Source: a bacterium (GTDB taxonomy: Bacteria; Zixibacteria; MSB-5A5; GN15; FEB-12). Taken from it: DNA of 12,864 nt. Made by a program: the position numbers and the translations under genes. Positions 1 through 7,690 of the stretch are shown piece by piece (position 1 is the stretch's first letter; each line of letters begins with the position of its first letter). The notes beneath the pieces were generated by a model, which worked only from the letters and a program-made list of their open reading frames with translations, made no database searches and was not told the origin of the DNA. The stretch lies in assembly GCA_030612965.1 (NCBI GenBank), contig JAUWMW010000040.1:1-12864 (forward strand). Reading direction: 5' to 3'.

Positions 1-83
1 GCCCATAGAATGTCGCGAAAATCATAGTGCCAATCGTGTTCCATACCGTCAATCTTGCCGAGGCTGTTGCCCAAGTCAAGCAT
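1..83 (-). CDS. N-terminus of a gene leaving the left edge (unidentified)
   Basis: On the minus strand an ATG at 83 opens a frame that stays open for all 27 codons to the window edge. It begins MLDLGNSLGKIDGMEHDW and continues with an aromatic, acidic stretch. A stop codon lies two codons upstream, so this ATG is the natural start. No strong Shine-Dalgarno is visible, only a GAGA in the leader. The gene lies downstream of wecB and murJ in the same direction, so it may belong to the same surface-polysaccharide region, but a repeat-rich gap separates it from murJ. Too little sequence is present to name a product, and a chance open frame is possible. Confidence 0.35.
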   Translation of the reverse strand, partial: MLDLGNSLGKIDGMEHDWHYDFRDILW

Positions 84-125
84 AATTCAGTCTCAATAGT
101 AGTATGGCTTGCATGCCGCGAGGAT

Positions 126-151
126 TTATCCTTCGACTCCGCTCAGGATGA
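126..151. repeat. Short palindromic repeat, unit A copy 1
   Basis: The 13-base core TTCGACTCCGCTC (132-144) is flanked by a 7-bp inverted repeat, TTATCCT/AGGATGA with one G-T pair (the inner T-A pair uses the first core base). The same core recurs at 7697-7709, 7714-7726 and 11172-11184 with different but still complementary flanks. Confidence 0.7.
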
Positions 152-191
152 GGTTGGGGAGGCGCTTAGGATGAGGGTTTGGGCGCTCGTA

Positions 192-243
192 ACGCGAGAG
201 ACACGGCTTGACGGTGTGGGTGGCAGATGTCCACATCCGCCCC
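192..243. repeat. Palindromic repeat, unit B copy 1, plus GATGT/ACATC hairpin
   Basis: The run CGCGAG-A-G-ACACGG followed by CTTGACGGTGT (194-217) forms an imperfect hairpin. It resembles CGCGAGAAACAGG-CTTG-CCTGT at 7751-7772 and the inverted copy at 11214-11235. It is followed by a second small palindrome, GGCAGATGT-CC-ACATCCGCC (222-241). Together with unit A just upstream this makes a composite repeat of roughly 115 bp. Confidence 0.5.
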
Positions 244-270
244 GGTGTGAAAGCTGGGTCGCGAGGGTCG

Positions 271-351
271 TTCGACATAACGGAAGCGTTCGAGATCCAC
301 TCCAAACGGAATCACCCGCGCCTTCCTGCGCCCGGCCATCAGACGCATTGG
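271..351 (-). pseudogene. Remnant of a family-4 glycosyltransferase
   Basis: On the minus strand, directly after the murJ stop, one frame reads PMRLMAGRRKARVIPFGVDL followed by ERFRYV. The string VIPFGVDLERF (283-315) is a classic signature near the start of the C-terminal domain of GT4 glycosyltransferases. Nothing before or after it resembles the rest of the enzyme: upstream is murJ, and downstream the frame runs into the palindromic repeat and stops at 166. I read this as a leftover piece of a decayed sugar transferase, which would suit the wecB/murJ context. A chance match of about 11 residues is possible, so confidence is low. Confidence 0.3.
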
Positions 352-355
352 CCGG

Positions 356-1918
356 TTACCTCTCCTTGTCTTTGAAGCGAAAAGATTGGACCACCTCTGT
401 GAAGTAGCGGCGGAATCCGAGTAGCCACACGGTCGCGGCGTAGCATCCGAATACGATCGCTGCCGATCCAGCCAGCATCAGGGCGGCCGTCGCGTGAGTC
501 ATTTCTCCGGGGGCCGGCAAGGTCAGTCGCCGGAAAATATAAGCCACCACGTAAACCACGCACCCAGCCGAGAACAATCTGACCAGAGTAAAGGCAAAAC
601 TGTTTCGGACCTGCGGTGACCACTTCATCACAATATATCCCATAAGGCCGAGACCAAACCCGACATGCGAAACGGAAGTGGCCAGTGAAATACCCGGATA
701 ACCCATCCAGCGAGGTATCAACGCCGTCGCAGCAAACTTGGTGAACAACAGAAGGCCGGCGAAAACCAGCACCGGTTTGGCCCAGCCTCGGGCGTAGCAG
801 GCGCGAATCGACGTTGAGACAATGAACAGGGCGATGATCGAAGGCGCCAGCGTCCTCAGGATCGCCGCCGTCATGGCCACCGACTGGTCATCGAAAGCGC
901 CGCGACGAAAAACAAAGTAGACCAAGCTTTCGGCGTTAAGGTAGAAGAACACTCCTAACGGCACAGCGAATAACATAGCCGCCGTGATGCCCTTACGATA
1001 AGCCGCAACGAACGATTCCGTTTGGTCGGCATCGCCCGCTTTGGAGAAAATCGGGAAGAGCACAGCGCCGATAGCAAACCCCACTATGGACTCGGGAAGT
1101 TGCACCAGCACCTGACCGTAATTGAGCGCCGAGATGACACCTTCACCAAAGCCGGGAGCAAAGTAGCGGTCGATCAGAAAATAGGATCGGTTTATCAGTT
1201 CAATGAGAATCAGCGTCCCGGCAACCGACAGAAACAAGGGCGATTCTTTGTCGATCACCGTCGGTTTGAAATGTTTCAATGACTTAAGCGGCAGCAGGCG
1301 CACAGTTAGGTACAGGTTCTGAATCAGGAGTCCGCCGATCAGTCCGGCCGCTATCGCGCCCACGGAAAAACGCTGGTGCAACAGCAGCACACAAGTAATC
1401 GAGATGATATTGAACAGGCTCAAGCCGGCGGCAGGGTAGGCGAATGATTTCTTGACGTTTAGCAGGGCACGCATGAATGCCTCGGATACCGATAGCAACA
1501 CCGCCGCCGCCGTGACCCGACTGTAGAACACGATCAAGTCAAAGTCGCTCGGCGAATAGTCGGCGCCCCAGATCTTCATCACGTACGGAGCAAGCAAAAC
1601 TATCGCCAAAGTAGTACCCAACCCCATCAGCATGGTGAGATTAACGGCTGACCAGATCGAGCGCCAAGAACTGTCGGTCCGCTCAGAGCCGGCCAGTTGC
1701 GCTTTTCGAGTGAGATACGGTACGAATTGATAGTAGCAGGCGTACCCGAGCACTCCCGAGGCCAGGGCGGGGAGCATTACCGCGATGAGGTAGAGATCGT
1801 ATTGGGCGCTGGTGCCGAACTTGTCCGCGATGACCATCCCGCGAAGAAAGCCGAGAATTTTGGAAACGAAGACGACCCAAGCCACCGATAAGATTGCCGT
1901 GCGCAACCGTTGCGGCAC
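356..1918 (-). CDS. murJ: MurJ/MviN-family lipid-linked oligosaccharide flippase
   Basis: A polytopic inner-membrane protein of about 520 residues, the usual MurJ length, with roughly 13-14 hydrophobic segments. Family hallmarks include the N-terminal SKILGFLRG, the NRSYFLIDRYFAPG segment with its conserved Asp-Arg pair, SALNYGQVLVQLPE, and FRRGAFDDQS. MurJ flips undecaprenyl-linked lipid II across the membrane; relatives inside polysaccharide clusters may flip other lipid-linked sugars, and sequence alone does not decide which. The frame is open further upstream inside wecB, but a GTG at 1918 has GGGAGG (1924-1929) five bases before it and follows the wecB stop by two bases, so I start there. 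An adjacent GTG at 1921 is the alternative. Tight coupling to wecB points to an operon and favours a surface-glycan role alongside or instead of peptidoglycan. Confidence 0.88.
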   Translation of the reverse strand: MPQRLRTAILSVAWVVFVSKILGFLRGMVIADKFGTSAQYDLYLIAVMLPALASGVLGYACYYQFVPYLTRKAQLAGSERTDSSWRSIWSAVNLTMLMGLGTTLAIVLLAPYVMKIWGADYSPSDFDLIVFYSRVTAAAVLLSVSEAFMRALLNVKKSFAYPAAGLSLFNIISITCVLLLHQRFSVGAIAAGLIGGLLIQNLYLTVRLLPLKSLKHFKPTVIDKESPLFLSVAGTLILIELINRSYFLIDRYFAPGFGEGVISALNYGQVLVQLPESIVGFAIGAVLFPIFSKAGDADQTESFVAAYRKGITAAMLFAVPLGVFFYLNAESLVYFVFRRGAFDDQSVAMTAAILRTLAPSIIALFIVSTSIRACYARGWAKPVLVFAGLLLFTKFAATALIPRWMGYPGISLATSVSHVGFGLGLMGYIVMKWSPQVRNSFAFTLVRLFSAGCVVYVVAYIFRRLTLPAPGEMTHATAALMLAGSAAIVFGCYAATVWLLGFRRYFTEVVQSFRFKDKER

Positions 1919-1920
1919 CA

Positions 1921-3009
1921 CTACCTCCCGCCCAGGAACCGCCTGACGGCGTCCGCAATGAGACGCGACGGCCGCTTGCGTCTGATCAGATAGGGCATGG
2001 GACGAACCACCCTTTTTCTGCGAAGCGCCCGCAGCACGCGCCCGACATCCAGTCCGACCAGGCGGTTGCCACGGCGCAGTGTCTCGACCCATTCGGTTTC
2101 ATCGCGCAGGGTCAACACCGGCGTGCCCAGGAACAGAGCCTCTTTTTGAAGTCCGCCGGAATCGGTCAGGACCGCGTGTGCCTGCATGGCACAAGTCAGA
2201 GTATCAAGATAGCTCAACGGTTCGCAGAGGAACAGGTTGTTCCGATTCCGCAGACGCTTCAGTAATTTGGCCTGTACAAACCGCTTGCGAGTGCGTGGGT
2301 GAACGGCGAAAAGAGTCGGGATCGGCAAAGCCTCCAGCAGTTCAACCAGGCACCTGAGATTCTCGGGGCTGTCGACGTTGCCGGCGCGGTGGGCGGTGAT
2401 GAGAAGGAACTCCCCCGGGGTCAGTCCGAACTGCCGCAGCGGTTTTTTGTTGGCCCGAATGATGCTCTTCGAATCGTGCAACAACTCATACATCAAGTCG
2501 CCGGAGTGTATCAGGCCGTTCTTAATCCCCTCGGCCCGAAGGTTCTTCATCGACACCTCGGTCGGACAAAAGTGAAGGCGGGCGAGGTGATCGGTCAGGC
2601 ATCGATTGATCTCCTCGGGCATGTCGTCGACAAACGAGCGCATTCCCGCTTCCACGTGCCCCACCGGAATCGACAACTTGGCCGCGGCCAGTGCACCGGC
2701 CAGCGTGCTGTTGGTATCGCCGTAGACCACCACGAAATCAGGTCGGTCAGCCAGCAGTACTTTTTCAATCGCAGCGAGCATGCGCCCGGTCATAGCGCCA
2801 TGCCGTCCGCCGCTGATACTGAGGTTTATGCTGGGGCGGGGGAGATGTAGTTGCCGAAAGAACGTCTGCGACATGTTGTCATCATAGTGTTGCCCGGTGT
2901 GGACGATCACATGATGAAATCGCCCGGAAAACGCCTTGGACAGAGGCGCCAATTTAATGAACTGTGGCCGGGCGCCGACGATGGACATGATTTTCGGTTT
3001 AGCTTTCAT
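1921..3009 (-). CDS. wecB: UDP-N-acetylglucosamine 2-epimerase, non-hydrolysing
   Basis: A cytoplasmic enzyme interconverting UDP-GlcNAc and UDP-ManNAc, the precursor step for ManNAc-containing surface polysaccharides. The 362-residue length is normal for the family. Visible motifs in order: N-terminal IVGARPQFIKLAP, HTGQHYDDNMS, VVYGDTNSTLAG with the catalytic-region Asp, GHVEAGMRS with Glu, MPEEINR with Glu, ITAHRAGNVDSPENL with His, and the nucleotide-binding LTDSGGLQKEA followed by LRDETEWVETL. The C-terminal 25 residues are very arginine-rich. ATG at 3009 (MKAKPKIMSIVG) is chosen over an upstream TTG at 3018; neither has a clear Shine-Dalgarno. The gene is divergent from the glycyl radical unit and its stop nearly overlaps the murJ start. 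Confidence 0.92.
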   Translation of the reverse strand: MKAKPKIMSIVGARPQFIKLAPLSKAFSGRFHHVIVHTGQHYDDNMSQTFFRQLHLPRPSINLSISGGRHGAMTGRMLAAIEKVLLADRPDFVVVYGDTNSTLAGALAAAKLSIPVGHVEAGMRSFVDDMPEEINRCLTDHLARLHFCPTEVSMKNLRAEGIKNGLIHSGDLMYELLHDSKSIIRANKKPLRQFGLTPGEFLLITAHRAGNVDSPENLRCLVELLEALPIPTLFAVHPRTRKRFVQAKLLKRLRNRNNLFLCEPLSYLDTLTCAMQAHAVLTDSGGLQKEALFLGTPVLTLRDETEWVETLRRGNRLVGLDVGRVLRALRRKRVVRPMPYLIRRKRPSRLIADAVRRFLGGR

Positions 3010-3214
3010 TGCAATCAAACATAGAGGAACTCAGGCAGCAACTCAAGTTTAATCCTGAGTGCGAGTTCAACTGCATGCCCACGTGTGCGACCGCTCAAGA
3101 AAGGAAAAGGCCGACGGCCTGCATTTTCCAGTCGCTTTTCGGCATCTTCGGTTATATTGTCACCGTTTGGAAAGGTTGGCGTGGATTCATTCAACGACCG
3201 GTAGTGCTACTGTG
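3010..3214. promoter_or_regulatory. Divergent intergenic region of wecB and the hypE-like gene
   Basis: A 205-bp spacer between divergent genes that must hold both promoters. A hairpin GGAAAA-GGCC-GAC-GGCC-(TGCA)-TTTTCC spans 3103-3129. A TATATT at 3153-3158 is a possible -10 element for the rightward unit, about 57 bases before the ATG, but no convincing -35 accompanies it. Assignment of individual sites is tentative. Confidence 0.3.
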
Positions 3215-4015
3215 ATGACCAAGGGTTCCATATTCGATCTAAAGCGGTTTGCCATCCATGACGGACCGGGTATTCGGACCACCGTGTTCATGCGCGGCTG
3301 TCCCCTGGACTGCTGGTGGTGTCACAATCCTGAAAGCAGGCAGCCGCTCATTATGGATAACACCGCGACCGGCAACGACGGCAGTACTCATCGGCGAAGC
3401 AGGACCGCGCTGGCTGACGGTCTGGTTGCTCCTGAGCAGGTTATCGAGGAGGTGGCCAGGGATATTCCCTACTACGATCAGTCGGACGGTGGTGTGACCT
3501 TCTCCGGTGGCGAACCGCTAATGCAACTCGATTTTCTAATGAAAATGCTTCAGTTATGCCGGGGTCGTTCAATCCATACGGCCGTGGACACGACCGGTTA
3601 TGCTCCGTCCGAGGAACTCGGCCGAATCGTTGATTTAGTTGATCTGTTCTTGTATGATCTGAAGATAATGGACGATCATGCGCACGAGCAGGAGGTGGGC
3701 GTCTCCAATCGCCTCATTCTCGACAACCTGAAAATGTTGACCACGCGTGGCGCCCGTGTGATTATCCGCGTGCCGCTAATTCCCGGTATCACCGACACCA
3801 ACTCCAACCTCGACGCCATCATTGAGTTTGTGAAGCCGCTACCCGGGATAGAGGAGGTCAGTTTGTTGCCGTATCATCGTTACTTCCGTCACAAAGTGAC
3901 CGACCCCGAACTGGCGGCAAAGTTAGCTGGACTACAGCCCAAAACCGAGGCAGAAGTGTCAGCCATGTCGCGGCGGTTGGAAGCACACGGACTCAGAGTG
4001 AAAATCGGAGGTTAA
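3215..4015 (+). CDS. Radical-SAM glycyl radical enzyme activase, HypE-like, without ferredoxin insert
   Basis: This enzyme should use S-adenosylmethionine and a [4Fe-4S] cluster to abstract hydrogen from the active-site glycine of the partner encoded 5 bp downstream. It starts FDLKRFAIHDGPGIRTTVF, then carries the CX3CX2C cluster motif (C29, C33, C36) followed by HNPES, SGGEP at 97-101, a DTTGY segment, and ends VKIGG as I recall for HypE. At 266 residues it is shorter than typical activases of about 300. Between residues 41 and 73, where most such activases carry a ferredoxin-like domain with CX2CX2CX3C motifs, there are about 30 residues without any cysteine; only PflA-type activases normally lack it. 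ATG 3215 is chosen because homology begins there; the frame is open to 3059 but that part looks non-coding. No clear Shine-Dalgarno is seen. Confidence 0.88.
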   Translation: MTKGSIFDLKRFAIHDGPGIRTTVFMRGCPLDCWWCHNPESRQPLIMDNTATGNDGSTHRRSRTALADGLVAPEQVIEEVARDIPYYDQSDGGVTFSGGEPLMQLDFLMKMLQLCRGRSIHTAVDTTGYAPSEELGRIVDLVDLFLYDLKIMDDHAHEQEVGVSNRLILDNLKMLTTRGARVIIRVPLIPGITDTNSNLDAIIEFVKPLPGIEEVSLLPYHRYFRHKVTDPELAAKLAGLQPKTEAEVSAMSRRLEAHGLRVKIGG

Positions 4016-4020
4016 CGCGA

Positions 4021-6384
4021 ATGAACGAACGTATCCGACGACTGCGTCAGGCAAGCCTTAACGCTGTGCCGACCCTCTCGATAGAACGAGCATCGCTGCT
4101 GACCGAATTCTACACCAGTGGCCAGGCTGAGCGGGTCTCGACGCCGGTGGCTCGGGCGCTGGCCTTCAAGTACCTGCTCCAGAAGAAGCATGTGTGTATC
4201 AACGACGGGGAATTGATTGTCGGCGAGCGCGGCGAAGCCCCCAAGGCCACTCCGACCTACCCTGAAATCTGCACCCACAGTCTCGACGATTTCACGATAC
4301 TAAACGACCGTCCCAAGATTCCATTCGCGGTCGGCGATGAGGTCCACCAGACGCAGCAGGATGTGATCATCCCATACTGGTCCGGCCGGTCGCTCCGTGA
4401 TCGGATTTTTGAGGCGGTCGATGACGAGTGGAAGGTTGCCTATCGGGCGGGCGTGTTCACGGAGTTTTTGGAGCAACGGGCGCCGGGTCACACGGTTCTT
4501 GATGACAAGATATATCGCAAAGGATTCATGGACTTCAAAGCAGATCTCGCCGCAGCCGTCAGCGGACTGGATTTCCAGGGTGACCCCGAGGGTCCAGCCA
4601 AGCGGGATCAACTGTTGGCCATGGCGATAGCGGTGGACGCCCTGCTCGGTTTCGCGCAGCGGTACGCCGACAAACTCGTGCTCTTGGCTCAGGAAACCTC
4701 CGATGAAAATCGTCGCATCGAACTCGAACAGATGGCGCAGATTTGTAGTCGCGTTCCGGCACAAGCGCCCGAGACTTTCTGGGAGGCGCTGCAGTATTAC
4801 TGGTTCGTGCATCTGGGAGTTATCACGGAATTGAACACCTGGGATTCATTCAACCCGGGCCGACTCGATCAGCATCTGCTGCCTTTTTACCGCCGGGACA
4901 TTGAGAGCGGTCGACTAACTGAGGAGCGTGCCCGGGAGTTGCTCCAGTCGTTCTGGATCAAGTTCAACAACCAGCCGGCGCCGCCGAAGGTCGGCGTCAC
5001 GGCCCAGGAGAGCAACACCTACACCGACTTCTGCCTGATAAACCTCGGCGGCATCACCGCTACCGGCGAGGACGCCGCCAACGAACTCACCTATCTGATT
5101 CTCGACGTTATCGAGGAGATGCGTCTCTTGCAGCCGAGTTCAATGGTCCAGTTCAGTAAGAAGAACCCAGACCGCTTGTTGAAACGGGCATTGGAAATCA
5201 TCAAGACCGGATACGGCCAACCGTCGCTTTTTAACACCGAAGCCATCGTGGCCGAACTTGTACGACAGGGAAAATCAGTCGAGGATGCGAGAAACGGCGG
5301 CGCCAGTGGCTGTGTCGAAGCCGGCGCTTTCGGCAAAGAGGCGTACATACTCACCGGGTATTTCAACCTCGTCAAGGTGCTCGAGATTACTCTCAACAGC
5401 GGTGTCGATCCGAGGACAAGTGAACAAATCGGTGTCGAGTCCGGCGATCCGGCACGGTTTGCGAGCTTCGATGATTTCTATGCCGCCTTTGAAAAGCAGT
5501 TGGCGCACTTCATCGACATCAAAATCAAAGGGAACGCAATTATCGAACGACTCTGGGCCGCACACCTCCCGGCGCCGTTCCTGTCGATCCTCATCGATGA
5601 CTGCATTGCCAACGGCAAAGACTACAATGCCGGGGGCGCGCGTTACAACAGTTCGTACATTCAGGGTGTGGGCCTCGGCAGCATCACCGATTGTCTGAGC
5701 GCCGTCAAGTATCATGTCTATGACAAGGGTACGATGACCTTGCCCCAACTGGTTACCGTGCTGCGCGAGGACTTTGCCGACCATGAGTCAGTGCAGCAAA
5801 GCCTCCTGCTGGACACACCCAAATATGGCAATGACGACGACTATGCCGACGATCTGGCCTGTCGCGTGTTCGAGAGTTACTTCCGATTGATCGACGGCCG
5901 TCCCAATACCAGGGGTGGACACCATCGCATCAATCTCCTGCCCACCACCTGTCATATCTACTTCGGCAACGTGGTGGGGGCGACGCCGGACGGGCGCGCC
6001 GGCGGCACACCTCTTTCCGAAGGTATCTCCCCGGTGCAGGGAATGGACCTGTGCGGTCCGACAGCGGTTTTGAACTCGGCGGCAAAGATCGACCATTTGC
6101 GCACCGGCGGTACTCTCTTGAACCAGAAGTTCACGCCGCAACTATTCAGTGACTCAGACGGTATCGAGAAGCTGGCGCACCTCGTGCGAACGTACTTCAA
6201 AATGAATGGCCACCACATCCAGTTTAACGTCGTTGATGCCGACACGTTACGTCGCGCCCAGGAAGAACCGCATAAGTATCGCGACCTGATCGTGAGAGTA
6301 GCAGGCTACAGCGACTACTTCGTAGACCTTACCGACGAACTGCAAAACGAGATCATTCGCCGCACCGAGCAGGGAGCGTCTTGA
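4021..6384 (+). CDS. hypD: Glycyl radical enzyme, trans-4-hydroxy-L-proline dehydratase (HypD) type
   Basis: 787 residues, the family length. HypD removes water from trans-4-hydroxy-L-proline to give 1-pyrroline-5-carboxylate, which P5C reductase can turn into proline. Visible here: catalytic Cys431 and Glu433 in ASGCVEAG, the radical glycine G762 in RVAGYSDYF, His157 in RAPGHTV, Asp275 in NTWDSFNPG, Asp336-Phe337 in YTDF, and Thr642 in PTTCHIYF. These sit at a constant offset of minus three from the substrate-binding and catalytic residues I recall for Clostridioides difficile HypD (H160, D278, D339, C434, E436, T645, G765). Other strings such as NDGELIVGE, NNQPAPPKVG and TPKYGNDDDYAD also fit HypD rather than PFL, glycerol dehydratase or CutC. 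ATG 4021 has GGAGG at 4007-4011, inside the activase's last codons. This hypD is unrelated to the hydrogenase maturation gene of the same name. No proC lies nearby. Confidence 0.85.
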   Translation: MNERIRRLRQASLNAVPTLSIERASLLTEFYTSGQAERVSTPVARALAFKYLLQKKHVCINDGELIVGERGEAPKATPTYPEICTHSLDDFTILNDRPKIPFAVGDEVHQTQQDVIIPYWSGRSLRDRIFEAVDDEWKVAYRAGVFTEFLEQRAPGHTVLDDKIYRKGFMDFKADLAAAVSGLDFQGDPEGPAKRDQLLAMAIAVDALLGFAQRYADKLVLLAQETSDENRRIELEQMAQICSRVPAQAPETFWEALQYYWFVHLGVITELNTWDSFNPGRLDQHLLPFYRRDIESGRLTEERARELLQSFWIKFNNQPAPPKVGVTAQESNTYTDFCLINLGGITATGEDAANELTYLILDVIEEMRLLQPSSMVQFSKKNPDRLLKRALEIIKTGYGQPSLFNTEAIVAELVRQGKSVEDARNGGASGCVEAGAFGKEAYILTGYFNLVKVLEITLNSGVDPRTSEQIGVESGDPARFASFDDFYAAFEKQLAHFIDIKIKGNAIIERLWAAHLPAPFLSILIDDCIANGKDYNAGGARYNSSYIQGVGLGSITDCLSAVKYHVYDKGTMTLPQLVTVLREDFADHESVQQSLLLDTPKYGNDDDYADDLACRVFESYFRLIDGRPNTRGGHHRINLLPTTCHIYFGNVVGATPDGRAGGTPLSEGISPVQGMDLCGPTAVLNSAAKIDHLRTGGTLLNQKFTPQLFSDSDGIEKLAHLVRTYFKMNGHHIQFNVVDADTLRRAQEEPHKYRDLIVRVAGYSDYFVDLTDELQNEIIRRTEQGAS

Positions 6385-6411
6385 GGAGCGGCTGTCCCAA
6401 GAGTCCCCGTT

Positions 6412-6456
6412 CCGGTGGTTCCTGCGACCTCCGAAGGAGGGCGTGCGAACCACCGG
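6412..6456. repeat. Long two-tier hairpin after hypD
   Basis: CCGGTGGTTC (6412-6421) and GAACCACCGG (6447-6456) form a perfect 10-bp outer stem. CCTCC (6428-6432) and GGAGG (6436-6440) form an inner stem with a GAA loop, separated by a symmetric six-base internal loop. It lies 28 bp past the hypD stop between convergent genes. It has no T-tract, so it may be a Rho-type or mRNA-end stabilising structure or a repeat unit. Confidence 0.5.
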
Positions 6457-6494
6457 TTGATCGCGCGCAAGCGCAGCAACGGTTTACAGAGGAT

Positions 6495-6537
6495 CGCCGG
6501 GTCACAATCTCGACTGCGTGGATCTCAGGACCCGGCG
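6495..6537. repeat. 9-bp inverted repeat in the hypD-pyrE spacer
   Basis: CGCCGGGTC (6495-6503) is perfectly complementary to GACCCGGCG (6529-6537) across a 25-base loop. No T-tract follows. It is part of the palindrome-rich spacer between convergent genes. Confidence 0.45.
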
Positions 6538-6634
6538 AAACGAACTTATGGGATGCCCTCGGGACGTCTGTCGCCCACAATGAAAAACACACCCGCCCAC
6601 AGTTTGGGGGCGCCCCTCACCGGAAGTGCTATGG

Positions 6635-6655
6635 CGCGCGAAGCGCGAGGAACAG
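6635..6655. repeat. CGCGC-GAA-GCGCG hairpin, partial unit B
   Basis: A compact hairpin (6635-6647) is followed by GAGGAACAG. The GCGCGAG-(G/A)-AACAG string is shared with unit B at 7750-7762. It sits just beyond the pyrE stop and could act in pyrE 3'-end formation. Confidence 0.4.
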
Positions 6656-6656
6656 C

Positions 6657-7235
6657 CTAAGCCTGGAACTTGCGGCTGCCGCGCTGGGTGAGCGGCTCAC
6701 CTTTGGCGCACAGCGGGCATTCATCGGTCGACCAGTCGTTGGCCGCCACTGAGGCTAAGGCGGTAAACGGGTAGTCGAACGTCACCGTGCCGTTGGAGCG
6801 CTCCAACATCTCACAGATAGCGACGATTTCGACCTCGTACTGATTGACCAACTCGATCACTTCGCGAATCGACCCGCCGGTAGTGAGGACATCATCGACG
6901 ATTGCGATTTTCTGCCCTTTCTCCAGCGAGAATCCGCGTTTGAAGATCCGTCCCTTCTCCCCCGGCTCAGCGTAGAGAGCTTCGATTCCAAGATAACGAG
7001 CCACGTCGTAGGCGATGATTATCCCACCAGTGGTTGGGCCCACGATTGCCGACGGCGCACTCGGTTTGATCCGCCGGGCCATCTCCTCGCAGATACGAGT
7101 ACATAGGGCGGGCTGCTTCAGCAGGGTGAATTTCTCGTAGTAGACGTCCGAATGTCGCCCTGAGGATAGTTTGAAATGTCCCTCCAAAAGGGCTCCGGAG
7201 TCTCTGAACAGTCTGAGCAGTTCGTCCTGATTCAT
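6657..7235 (-). CDS. pyrE: Orotate phosphoribosyltransferase
   Basis: A 192-residue cytoplasmic type I phosphoribosyltransferase that joins orotate to PRPP to form OMP in de novo pyrimidine synthesis. The PRPP loop IAIVDDVLTTGG is at about 110-121. The N-terminal FKLSSGRHSDVYYEKF and the mid-chain GPTTGGIIIAYDVARYLG are typical of the bacterial PyrE subfamily that ends in a short CPLC tail, here C173 and C176 before the C-terminus. The ATG at 7235 overlaps the acpS stop as TAATG, so translation is probably coupled to acpS. The stop lies opposite the palindromic spacer facing hypD. No other pyr gene is visible, so it is encoded away from any pyrimidine operon in this window. Confidence 0.92.
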   Translation of the reverse strand: MNQDELLRLFRDSGALLEGHFKLSSGRHSDVYYEKFTLLKQPALCTRICEEMARRIKPSAPSAIVGPTTGGIIIAYDVARYLGIEALYAEPGEKGRIFKRGFSLEKGQKIAIVDDVLTTGGSIREVIELVNQYEVEIVAICEMLERSNGTVTFDYPFTALASVAANDWSTDECPLCAKGEPLTQRGSRKFQA

Positions 7236-7606
7236 TACGGTTCCTCAAAGATCGCCACCGCAGCGGCGTAGTTTCGTTCGTGCGTAATTGAGAGAAGACA
7301 GCGCGCACCGCGCAGCTTTGCCTCAACATCATCCGGAAGTACCAACTCAGGTCGTCCGGATTGATCATTGATGATTTCCAACTGGTGCAGGGGCGGACGC
7401 TCAGTCAGGTATTTACCCAGCGCTTTCACCACCGCTTCCTTGGCGGCAAACCGCCCGGCCAGAAACAGAGTCCGGTCGTTTCGCTTTTGGTATTGTGATC
7501 GCTCTTTTTCACCCAGAATGCGATTTACGAATCGCTCTCCGAACCGCTCGATATCTTTCTCGATCCGTGCGATTTCAACAATGTCAAGACCAAGAGATAC
7601 TATCAT
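7235..7606 (-). CDS. acpS: Holo-[acyl-carrier-protein] synthase
   Basis: A 123-residue phosphopantetheinyl transferase that moves 4'-phosphopantetheine from CoA to a serine of apo-ACP, activating fatty-acid synthesis. The magnesium-binding Asp8 lies in GLDIVEI and Glu57 in RFAAKEAVVKALG. The C-terminal LLSITHERNYAAAVAIF strand is also characteristic. Length is normal. A weak GGGA lies upstream of ATG 7606. A TAGAAT on the minus strand (7640-7645) is a possible -10, and the palindrome at 7649-7674 would then cover the region upstream of it. It leads a two-gene unit with pyrE, whose start overlaps its stop. Confidence 0.93.
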   Translation of the reverse strand: MIVSLGLDIVEIARIEKDIERFGERFVNRILGEKERSQYQKRNDRTLFLAGRFAAKEAVVKALGKYLTERPPLHQLEIINDQSGRPELVLPDDVEAKLRGARCLLSITHERNYAAAVAIFEEP

Positions 7607-7648
7607 CTATTGTTCCCGATGGTGACAACGAGCGGTTTCATTCTACGT

Positions 7649-7674
7649 GCCGTCAGGCGTCTCGGCCTGACGGC
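7649..7674. repeat. Perfect 10-bp stem palindrome upstream of acpS
   Basis: GCCGTCAGGC (7649-7658) and GCCTGACGGC (7665-7674) are perfect reverse complements with a six-base loop. It lacks a T-tract. It could be a dispersed repeat, or an operator because it sits just upstream of a possible acpS -10 element. Confidence 0.5.
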
Positions 7675-7690
7675 CTTCACGCCTAAGACT

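Noticed and set aside
27..407. A 126-codon plus-strand open frame at the left end
   Set aside because: It covers palindromic repeats and the antisense of the murJ end, with no family-like features or ribosome site.
3009..3215. A 68-codon plus-strand frame in the wecB-hypE spacer
   Set aside because: It occupies the divergent promoter region, has no clear Shine-Dalgarno, and its cysteine-rich start looks incidental. A small leader peptide is not excluded but is unsupported.
5275..5784. Long antisense frames inside hypD, including 169-codon and 170-codon examples
   Set aside because: They are shadows of a strongly conserved glycyl radical enzyme in codon-biased, moderately high-GC DNA.
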